A stretch of 11,847 nucleotides of DNA, from contig JAISNF010000022.1 in NCBI GenBank assembly GCA_031276415.1, forward strand, positions 1 through 11,847, in the 5' to 3' direction. Position numbers and translations under genes: made by a program. This stretch comes from Planctomycetaceae bacterium (GTDB lineage: Bacteria; Planctomycetota; Planctomycetia; Pirellulales; Thermoguttaceae). Below, piece by piece: positions 6,444 to 11,847 of this stretch; the stretch's first letter is position 1; every line of letters starts with the position of its first letter. Under the pieces are notes generated by a model. It searched no databases and was not told where the DNA came from. It saw only the letters and a list, made by a program, of their open reading frames with translations.

Positions 6444-8492
6444 ATGTTAAACAAATATAAAATCAGAACTAAATTAAGCGGCGGTTTTATTATTGTACTG
6501 ATTTTACTAATACTTGTTACAGCAACATCATGGCTCGGTATGAAAATCAGCAGTTCCAATATGAAATCCCTCTTTGAAATAGAACAAATTCAAGGAACAG
6601 TACGGCAAATAAGATTGAACAAACACCTCGCAGTTACAACAACATTAAACGCATCCCTCATGCATGACCTAAAATATGAACACGAACGCAAAGAATATGA
6701 TAAACGTATCAAAGAATTTGCCGATCAAATCCGCGATCATTTAACACCCGAAGTATCAAAAGAACTGAAAACAATTGAAACAATTTACGAAAACTTTATC
6801 AAAAGCGATAGCCTCTGGTATCAAGAAGAACGAAAACGTGTTGAAACTATTAAAATTTTTTCAAAAACCGGAGAATCACTCGTCAATACTTTTCAGAGTT
6901 GCAGCGACTCAATCGCCCAATCATTGGAAAAAAGTATCATCGAAAGTAATGACAAAAAATATTATTACAAAGATTTGGTAGATTTATTGCAACTATTTGA
7001 AACGACCGTCGCCCAAATGCAAAACGCACGGCAATGGTATTATCAGTCCGCAGAAACTTGGGATATGCAAACCAAATTAAAATTTCAAACGGATATTGAT
7101 GCAATACTTAAAAAATTGTCGCAAGAAATGGAAGAAATTAAAATCAATCCGCTCGCAAAAGAACATCTCGAAATTATCAATACCGCAATCACCGATATCA
7201 AACAATGGAAAACATATATGGATGAAGTGCTTCGTTGCGATAAAGTTCAAAGACAAACCGATATTGATAATGCCCGATATTGCGAAGAACTAATACAACG
7301 TACCGAAAAAATTCTGCAACAATTCATTACCCAAACAAAAGAAATTCAACAATCAACCGAGCAAACTGTTAATCATATCGTTTGGTTAATTCTGGGCGTT
7401 TCGACATTGGCGTTGTTGTTTGGAATTATTATTAGTTTTATGTTGAGCCGGAATATTTCCTCTGGATTGCTTAAAGCCCTTGATGTCGTAAAACGTCTTG
7501 TCGGTGAAGGTGATTTGAGTGTTGAAATCAAACCCGATCTGCTCAAACGCCATGACGAAGTCGGCGATTTGGTGGGCGGTCTCAATCTCGTACTAAATGA
7601 TTATAAAACAATTGATAAAATGGCAAATACGTTAGCGTCCGGTGACTGGCGTATTACAATTAAAGAAAAAAGTCCGCATGATACAATGAATATAAACCTC
7701 GCTAAAATGCTCGGAGAAGTCAATACCGTTTTGTTTGAAATTCATCACAGTGTCCGGCAACTTTCGACTGGAGTTAATGAAATTTCCACTGCGGCACAAA
7801 CATTGTCTAACGGTTCACAGGAATCGGCGGCGTCAATGGAAGAGATTACGGCGTCCATGAGCGAAATCAGCAGCCAAACCAAAAAGAACGCCCACAGTGC
7901 CGGTCAAGCCCGTGATTTGGCTCAAAAAGCCTCCAACGCCGCCGAAGAAGGTCAACAGGCAATGCTGGAAATGACCAGTGCGATGAAACGAATTACAAAA
8001 AATTCAGATGAAATTCAGCGGGTTATTAAAGTTATCGATGATATTGCGTTCCAGACAAACCTATTGGCGTTGAATGCTGCTGTTGAAGCGGCGCGGGCGG
8101 GGGCGCACGGCAAAGGTTTTGCTGTTGTTGCGGAAGAGGTTCGCAACCTGGCGGCACGAAGCGCAAAAGCAGCCAAAGAAACAACCGATTTGATTTCAAC
8201 CAGCGGTAAAGAAATTCTTGTCGGCGGTGAAGTTGCAAAACGGACGTCGGAAACACTCAATTCTATTGTTGAACAAATTAAGCAAACAACTGATTTGGTA
8301 GCGGGAATTGCAACGGCAAGCACTGAACAAGCGCAAGGTGTTGAGCAGGTAACTATTGGGCTTCAGCAAATTGATTCCGTAACTCAACAAAATTCGGCGG
8401 CGGCGGAACAATCCGCCAGTGCAGCCCATCAAATGAACGGCATGACGGATAAATTGCACAAAATCGTTTCAAAGTTTCAATTGCGTACATAA
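6444..8492 (+). CDS. Methyl-accepting chemotaxis protein, membrane-bound
   Basis: Inner-membrane chemoreceptor signalling to CheA/CheW to bias flagellar or other motility output. TM1 is about residues 13-33, followed by a helical periplasmic sensor of about 275 residues (35-311), then TM2 (about 312-334) and HAMP (about 335-390) with a second HAMP-like segment to about 440. The cytoplasmic coiled coil extends to 682, with the hairpin tip at 531-580 (DDIAFQTNLLALNAAVEAARAG, then HGKGFAVVAEEVRNLA). The all-helical sensor size suggests a four-helix or helical bimodular (HBM-like) domain; the ligand cannot be told. No C-terminal NWETF-type CheR/CheB tether is present and there are no che genes nearby, so it is an orphan receptor. 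ATG 6444 is preceded by AGGAG (6429-6433) at 10 nt. The stop lies in an 11-bp tandem duplication. Confidence 0.96.
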   Translation: MLNKYKIRTKLSGGFIIVLILLILVTATSWLGMKISSSNMKSLFEIEQIQGTVRQIRLNKHLAVTTTLNASLMHDLKYEHERKEYDKRIKEFADQIRDHLTPEVSKELKTIETIYENFIKSDSLWYQEERKRVETIKIFSKTGESLVNTFQSCSDSIAQSLEKSIIESNDKKYYYKDLVDLLQLFETTVAQMQNARQWYYQSAETWDMQTKLKFQTDIDAILKKLSQEMEEIKINPLAKEHLEIINTAITDIKQWKTYMDEVLRCDKVQRQTDIDNARYCEELIQRTEKILQQFITQTKEIQQSTEQTVNHIVWLILGVSTLALLFGIIISFMLSRNISSGLLKALDVVKRLVGEGDLSVEIKPDLLKRHDEVGDLVGGLNLVLNDYKTIDKMANTLASGDWRITIKEKSPHDTMNINLAKMLGEVNTVLFEIHHSVRQLSTGVNEISTAAQTLSNGSQESAASMEEITASMSEISSQTKKNAHSAGQARDLAQKASNAAEEGQQAMLEMTSAMKRITKNSDEIQRVIKVIDDIAFQTNLLALNAAVEAARAGAHGKGFAVVAEEVRNLAARSAKAAKETTDLISTSGKEILVGGEVAKRTSETLNSIVEQIKQTTDLVAGIATASTEQAQGVEQVTIGLQQIDSVTQQNSAAAEQSASAAHQMNGMTDKLHKIVSKFQLRT

Positions 8493-8503
8493 TGCGTACA
8501 TAA
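8482..8503. repeat. 11-bp perfect tandem duplication spanning the chemoreceptor stop codon
   Basis: TGCGTACATAA occurs at 8482-8492 and again at 8493-8503; the first copy contains the last codons and TAA stop. It shows the same slippage-type duplication seen elsewhere in the window. Confidence 0.9.
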
Positions 8504-8514
8504 GAAGTTCCTTT

Positions 8515-8577
8515 ATGAAAATTATCCTTTGATGAATTGTCTTTTGATGAAATTATCCTTTGATGAAATTGTCCTTT
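8515..8577. repeat. Four tandem 16-bp repeats after the chemoreceptor gene
   Basis: Units GATGAAATTRTCCTTT lie at 8515-8530, 8531-8545 (one base short), 8546-8561 and 8562-8577. The array is followed by pyrimidine-rich sequence (8604-8656). No coding potential or hairpin was seen. Confidence 0.85.
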
Positions 8578-8658
8578 AACGTTAATTTTTTTATATTAAA
8601 AACAATCCTTTTCTGTTTCGTTTCTTTTCTTGTTTCTTTTCTGTTTAGTCTTTTCGTT

Positions 8659-8779
8659 GTACTTCCGTGTGTAGCCTTTTTAATTTTTAATATTACAAAG
8701 TTTTGTTGAAATGAGTTTTGGGTTTGTATTTCCGATGAAATGCTGATTCCAAAACAAATTTTGTTGCACACGGAAGTAC
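8659..8779. repeat. 121-bp segment bounded by 13-bp inverted repeats
   Basis: GTACTTCCGTGTG (8659-8671) and CACACGGAAGTAC (8767-8779) are perfect reverse complements enclosing 95 bp of noncoding A/T-rich sequence, which contains a diverged direct repeat of CAAAGTTTTGTTG. A miniature inverted-repeat element is possible, but no clear target-site duplication flanks it and no second copy is in the window. Confidence 0.55.
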
Positions 8780-8802
8780 TGTGTTCAAAAATTTAACCGC
8801 AG

Positions 8803-8933
8803 ATTGTTTTAAAATTTGTCCGCAGATTTCGCAGATAGCCGCAGATTGTTTTGTATTTTAAAAATAATCTGCGATAATCAGTGTAATCTGCGGACTTTTT
8901 TAAAAACAATTTGCGGACAAATTTTAAAACAAT
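8803..8933 (-). repeat. Dispersed repeat, copy A: 26-bp inverted repeat at the thiL start
   Basis: Outer arms 8803-8828 and 8908-8933 (ATTGTTTTAAAATTTGTCCG... against its complement) match at 25 of 26 bases. Inside, the minus-strand core 8895-8846 reads GTCCGCAGATTACACTGAT then TATCGCAGATTATTTTT and AATACAAAACAA, shared with copies at 9982-10033 and 11263-11314. The right arm ends directly against the thiL ribosome binding site, so its transcript would fold in the thiL 5' leader. Confidence 0.85.
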
Positions 8934-8943
8934 GAGGCAAAAG

Positions 8944-9825
8944 ATGGAAATTGAATGGATTGAGCAATTACGAAGCCGAGCCGGTTCCGAACTTTTGGGC
9001 GATGATGCGGCGGTACTTGGTGATACAATTATTACGGTGGACATGTTGACGGAGGGGATTGATTTTTTACTTGGACGAGTTGATCCGAAATGGATTGGTC
9101 GTAAGGCGTTAGCGGTTAATTTGAGCGATATTGCGGCAATGGGCGGAATTCCCACCTTTATTGTGATTGCGGTGGCGTTGCCCAAATCAGCAGGCATCCA
9201 ACTTGCCGAACAACTTTACAACGGCATGGAACCGCTTATTCAAAAATATTCTCTGACTTTGGCTGGCGGTGATACCAATACATGGAACAACGGTTTGGTC
9301 ATTTCGGTTACGATTCTGGGACGAGTTACGCCGCATGGTGTGTTACGGCGAAACGGCGGAAAATCCGGTGATCGTATTCTTGTTACGGGGCTGCTCGGCG
9401 GAAGTATTTTGGAACATCAATTTCTGTTTGAGCCGCGAATTTTCGAAGCACTTTATCTTAACGAACATTTTAATATTCATGCCGCAATAGATATTAGTGA
9501 CGGTTTTTCGCTTGATTTGCATCGTTTATCGGTTGAAAGCGGTCTTGGTGCGGTCTTGCACGAAAATTCAATTCCGATTTCACCGGCTGCGGTTCAATTA
9601 TCGCAACAAACCGGAAAAACTCCTCTGGAACACGCTCTTTCTGACGGAGAAGATTTTGAACTTTTATTGGCTGTACCGCCGGACGAAGCCGAAAAACTCC
9701 TTCACCTCCAACCGCTTCGTGAACAATTTAACGTAACCTTGTATTCTGTCGCCGAATTAACTTCAGAACCCGGACTTCGTTTCTCCAACGGAACCGCTCT
9801 TCAGCCGCAAGGTTTTGAACATTAG
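8944..9825 (+). CDS. thiL: Thiamine-monophosphate kinase
   Basis: Phosphorylates thiamine monophosphate with ATP to thiamine pyrophosphate, the last step of the de novo pathway, in the cytoplasm. From ATG 8944 the protein is 293 aa, near the family norm. PurM/AIR-synthase-like motifs are GDDAAV (19-24), TVDMLTEGIDF (31-41), KALAVNLSDIAAMGG (54-68, Mg/ATP region), AGGDTN (107-112), AIDISDGFSLDL (181-192) and SDGEDFELLL (233-242). I chose ATG 8944 because GAGG (8934-8937) sits 6 nt upstream and conserved sequence begins right after; upstream in-frame starts at 8911 (TTG) and 8932 fall in or against the inverted repeat of copy A. No other thi genes are adjacent. A large palindrome lies between its stop and the convergent holA. 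Confidence 0.95.
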   Translation: MEIEWIEQLRSRAGSELLGDDAAVLGDTIITVDMLTEGIDFLLGRVDPKWIGRKALAVNLSDIAAMGGIPTFIVIAVALPKSAGIQLAEQLYNGMEPLIQKYSLTLAGGDTNTWNNGLVISVTILGRVTPHGVLRRNGGKSGDRILVTGLLGGSILEHQFLFEPRIFEALYLNEHFNIHAAIDISDGFSLDLHRLSVESGLGAVLHENSIPISPAAVQLSQQTGKTPLEHALSDGEDFELLLAVPPDEAEKLLHLQPLREQFNVTLYSVAELTSEPGLRFSNGTALQPQGFEH

Positions 9826-9851
9826 AAAATTTAGAAAACTTCTAAAAAACA

Positions 9852-10071
9852 CAAATTCATTTTTATTAACCATAGAAAAAATTGTCCGCAGATCATTTTA
9901 AAATTTGTCAGCTGATTGTGCTGATAATCGCAGATGTATTTTAAAATAGAAAACAACAAAAAAAATTGTTTGTCTATTTTGTTGTTTCGTATTCTCAAAA
10001 GACAATCTGCGCTTATCAGCGTAATCTGCGGACGGTTTTTCTTTTCTCTGTGGTTAATAAAAATAAATTTG
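9852..10071. repeat. Dispersed repeat, copy B: 220-bp inverted repeat between thiL and holA
   Basis: Outer ends CAAATTCATTTTTATTAACC (9852-9871) and GGTTAATAAAAATAAATTTG (10052-10071) are near-perfect complements. Further in, GTCCGCAGATC (9884) faces CTGCGGAC (10026-10033), and the right arm read on the minus strand carries the same core as copies A and C (GTCCGCAGATTACGCTGAT, then CGCAGATT, then AATACGAAACAA). T-runs flank the GTCCGC stem on both strands (GGTTTTTCTTTT from 10034 on +; AATTTTTTC on -). It could thus act as a bidirectional terminator for the convergent genes. Confidence 0.85.
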
Positions 10072-10113
10072 TCGTTTTAGAATTTCCCTTTACAGGATGA
10101 TTTACGAAACTCT

Positions 10114-11154
10114 TTACAGAGTTCTGAGTCGCGGGTCGGCGATATTGATGATAAATGTTTCGAGAATAATTCTTGGATCATTTCGGCTTGCTCCTTTCAA
10201 ATCAAGATCGGCTTGGAGAAGCCAGTTTAGCAATTTGGTTCCGCGATGACGTCCCAATCTTCTGAGTTGTTCTTCCGATTTTCCGATGAAATAACGATTC
10301 ATTCCGGCTTGTTCCAATGCGGTAGCGGTGGAGATTTTTTTCCCGTTTTTTTCCGCTTCAAGAATTAGTCGTGTTGCTGCGGCGAATTTTCGGAGTGTCG
10401 GAGCGATTTGGGCAAGAACACCGATAGCGTTTTCGCCTGCAAGTAATAATTGATCGAGTTGCCGGATTGCTGCGGCAGTTTCGCCGCGTAGGGCTAAATC
10501 CAACATTTCAAATGCCGTTTGCGAACGCCATGAACCGACGGATTTTTCAACCAATGCCATTGTGATTTTTTCTTTTGGAGCAACCATCAATGCGAGTTTT
10601 GCAAGTTCCTGATCAATCAAACCGTGTTCTGTTCCAATTCGTTGAAAAATCATTTCAGCGGCATCGGGATCGCAAGGTGTTTTGTGATGTTGTTTTGACC
10701 AGCGGACGATCCATTTTGTAATTTCTTTTTCCGGCAAAGAGGTTGCTTCAATAACGAGACCTTTTTCTGTAACGCGTGTACAAAGTCGGGTGTTGGCGGG
10801 AAAAGTTTGCAATAATAAAAGTAACACTGCTTGTCCTGACGGTTTTTCGGCGTATTCTTCCAGTTCCGCCCGATATTTTGTAACAAACGAATCCGCCTCT
10901 TCGACAATTACCAGCCGTTGACCGCCGCCGAACATTGCCACCGTGTTTACTTCTTTGAGGACGTCAATAAATTTTATCGTATCACCTTCAAATCGGGTCA
11001 ATGAAAATTCAGCATCTTCTTCCGTCAAAACCTGATTTCGTAATATCCGAACAGCGTGGAATTTCAAAAACGGATCATTACCATAGACAACACAAATCGC
11101 TTTTGCTGAAAATTGCGACGGATTCCAAAGAAAATCGTGAACCGAGAGTTTCAT
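10114..11154 (-). CDS. holA: DNA polymerase III, delta subunit
   Basis: Clamp-loader wrench subunit that opens the beta sliding clamp during replisome assembly. It is 346 aa, the usual length. The N-terminal AAA+-like domain has the degenerate nucleotide-site region VVYGNDPFLKFHAVRIL (22-38) and the conserved stretch VNTVAMFGGGQRLVIVEEAD (69-88). The middle shows E-K-E-I-T-K-WI (about 142-149) and DQELAKLALM, and the C-terminal collar domain has LNWLLQADLDLKGASRNDPRIILETFI near the end. ATG 11154 lacks a clear ribosome binding site; a TATAAT-like -10 lies at 11204-11199. The stop codon lies within a small hairpin (10108-10123). It stands alone in a minus-strand unit; the family call is firm from the overall pattern. 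Confidence 0.93.
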   Translation of the reverse strand: MKLSVHDFLWNPSQFSAKAICVVYGNDPFLKFHAVRILRNQVLTEEDAEFSLTRFEGDTIKFIDVLKEVNTVAMFGGGQRLVIVEEADSFVTKYRAELEEYAEKPSGQAVLLLLLQTFPANTRLCTRVTEKGLVIEATSLPEKEITKWIVRWSKQHHKTPCDPDAAEMIFQRIGTEHGLIDQELAKLALMVAPKEKITMALVEKSVGSWRSQTAFEMLDLALRGETAAAIRQLDQLLLAGENAIGVLAQIAPTLRKFAAATRLILEAEKNGKKISTATALEQAGMNRYFIGKSEEQLRRLGRHRGTKLLNWLLQADLDLKGASRNDPRIILETFIINIADPRLRTL

Positions 11155-11198
11155 TATTCAATTTCGGGTTAAATTTCAAACAATGTTAATACGCTTGC

Positions 11199-11204
11199 AT
11201 TATA
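11199..11204 (-). promoter_or_regulatory. Candidate -10 element of holA
   Basis: TATAAT reads on the minus strand 45 bp upstream of the holA start, but the -35 at the proper distance (about 11221-11228, TTTTAT) is poor. A perfect 12-bp palindrome AGACAATTGTCT (11227-11238) lies just upstream and might be an operator. Tentative. Confidence 0.35.
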
Positions 11205-11245
11205 GATGAAAAACTTTAGAAATAAAAGACAATTGTCTATATTTC

Positions 11246-11340
11246 TTAACCACAAAAGAACAGTCCGCAGATAACGCTGATAATCGCAGATTATTTTTTG
11301 ATAATACAAAACAATAAATTTGATAATACAAAACAATAAA
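11246..11340 (+). repeat. Dispersed repeat, copy C, with a 22-bp tandem duplication
   Basis: TTAACCACAAAAGAACAGTC leads into GTCCGCAGATAACGCTGAT (11263-11281), then AATCGCAGATTATTTTTTG and AATACAAAACAA, matching one arm of copy B and the core of copy A. Its 3' end (11297-11318) is perfectly duplicated at 11319-11340. Only one arm exists here, so this copy cannot form the long hairpin of A and B. Confidence 0.85.
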
Positions 11341-11369
11341 ACAGACGACAAAAAATTTTTGTTTTGGTG

Positions 11370-11397
11370 TTGACATGTTTAACGGGTCTTGTATAAT
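11370..11397 (+). promoter_or_regulatory. Consensus sigma70 promoter of the structured leader
   Basis: TTGACA (11370-11375) and TATAAT (11392-11397) are both perfect hexamers with a 16-nt spacer, the best promoter in the window. Transcription should start near 11404 and run to the right through the hairpin-rich leader. It lies 30 bp beyond the duplicated end of repeat copy C. Confidence 0.8.
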
Positions 11398-11403
11398 CAC
11401 GAA

Positions 11404-11847
11404 TAATTAATTTCTGAATTTTTATTTTAAATTTTGGAGACCAAATTACGTTTTAAAAAATAAATCGCCCGAATTTTTGTTCGGGTATTAAAAAAATCGA
11501 GTACGTCAACAATATTGTAGTCGCTTCGGCGAATTGTAATTTTTTACATAACGACCGGATTTCCGGGTAAGAAATTACTTTAGTGTTACAGAGTTGCGTG
11601 GCTCCCGTTAAGGGAGCGTCGCGTGTAACACTATGGGTATAATTCAGCATTGCATATTAAAATATGTAATGCACCACTTTCGTTGGTGGGAATGAACCTG
11701 TCTACAAAGCGTGTCGCTCCTAATCGTAAGAGAGATATTTCTGTTGCCGTTTCTCGGCGTTGAGTTTTTCCCATTTTGTAACTAAAACAGATTATTTTGT
11801 TATGTAATCTGTAAACATGTCCCTTTTTTTCATAAGGAGAAATACTA
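11404..11847 (+). ncRNA. Candidate structured RNA / long 5' leader of a gene beyond the right edge
   Basis: About 440 nt without a recognisable protein gene, starting at the consensus promoter. Visible hairpins: CCCGAA/TTCGGG (11468-11485); TCGC-TTCG-GCGA, a UUCG tetraloop (11521-11532); a 12-bp stem GTAATTTTTTAC/GTAAGAAATTAC enclosing CCGG-ATTT-CCGG (11536-11578); TAGTGTTACA/TGTAACACTA enclosing GCG/CGC and GCTCCC-GTTAA-GGGAGC (11581-11633); a 10- to 11-bp A/T stem (11647-11672); CACCA/TGGTG (11672-11688); GCCG/CGGC (11746-11758); ACAGATTA/TAATCTGT (11787-11812). It matches no RNA class I can name: I looked for RNase P, tmRNA, SRP and common riboswitch signatures. Free-standing RNA or cis-regulatory leader are both possible; the terminal ribosome binding site favours a leader. 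Boundaries are inferred. Confidence 0.5.
11834..11839 (+). promoter_or_regulatory. Strong ribosome binding site for a gene starting just past the window
   Basis: AAGGAG is followed by exactly 8 nt before the window ends, so a start codon at 11848 would have ideal spacing. The downstream gene is not visible. Confidence 0.65.

Noticed and set aside
8911..8943. Earlier start for thiL at TTG 8911 or ATG 8932
   Set aside because: These codons lie in or against the inverted repeat, and the GAGG at 8934-8937 is properly spaced only for ATG 8944.
8793..9197. Minus-strand 134-aa ORF overlapping thiL
   Set aside because: It is antisense to conserved thiL motifs and its remainder translates repeat copy A.
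11453..11650. Minus-strand 65-aa ORF in the leader
   Set aside because: It is antisense to the hairpin-rich leader, and I saw no family likeness or ribosome binding site.
11404..11847. RNase P RNA, tmRNA, SRP RNA or TPP/SAM/cobalamin riboswitch
   Set aside because: Key conserved stretches (such as GAGGAAAGTCC for RNase P, the GGTTCGA T-arm of tmRNA, CTGAGA of TPP) are absent by eye; a covariance search would be decisive.

Overview
The window looks like a chromosomal stretch of a low-to-moderate GC (around 40% by eye) anaerobic or gut-type bacterium, plausibly a planctomycete. This rests on the valyl-tRNA synthetase, which has a coiled-coil insert in the editing domain and a four-cysteine zinc-ribbon insert after KMSKS, a layout I associate from memory with planctomycetes. 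A pectate lyase of the PL10 type fits a plant-polysaccharide-degrading lifestyle. The taxonomic call is inference.

Layout. Bases 2-961 (+) are the 3' part of a PL10 pectate lyase. Convergent to it is valS (1138-4323, -). A 330-bp gap with tandem repeats and two hairpins follows, then an unrecognised 219-aa gene (4654-5313, -) with a good sigma70-type promoter. Directly upstream of that promoter lies a remarkable array: 14 units of exactly 21 bp, 13 of them carrying the palindrome ACACGTGT. Next come tRNA-His (5908-5981, -) with its own promoter, a long imperfect hairpin (6041-6151), an orphan methyl-accepting chemotaxis protein (6444-8492, +), 450 bp of repeats, thiL (8944-9825, +), a 220-bp inverted repeat, and holA (10114-11154, -). 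The last 690 bp contain no recognisable protein gene. They hold one more copy of a dispersed repeat, a near-perfect TTGACA-16-TATAAT promoter and about 440 nt of densely structured leader RNA ending in a strong ribosome binding site, so that a gene should begin at or just beyond the right edge.

The protein genes are a mix of housekeeping functions (valS, tRNA-His, thiL, holA) and accessory ones (pectate lyase, chemoreceptor, unknown 219-aa protein). They do not form one operon; most are separated by repeat-rich spacers. The unusual content lies between the genes: the helically phased 21-bp palindrome array next to a promoter, the structured leader RNA at the right end, and a dispersed repeat family (three clear copies plus one degenerate one) whose members sit beside thiL and holA. 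Short tandem duplications of 9-22 bp recur across the whole window, even inside valS.
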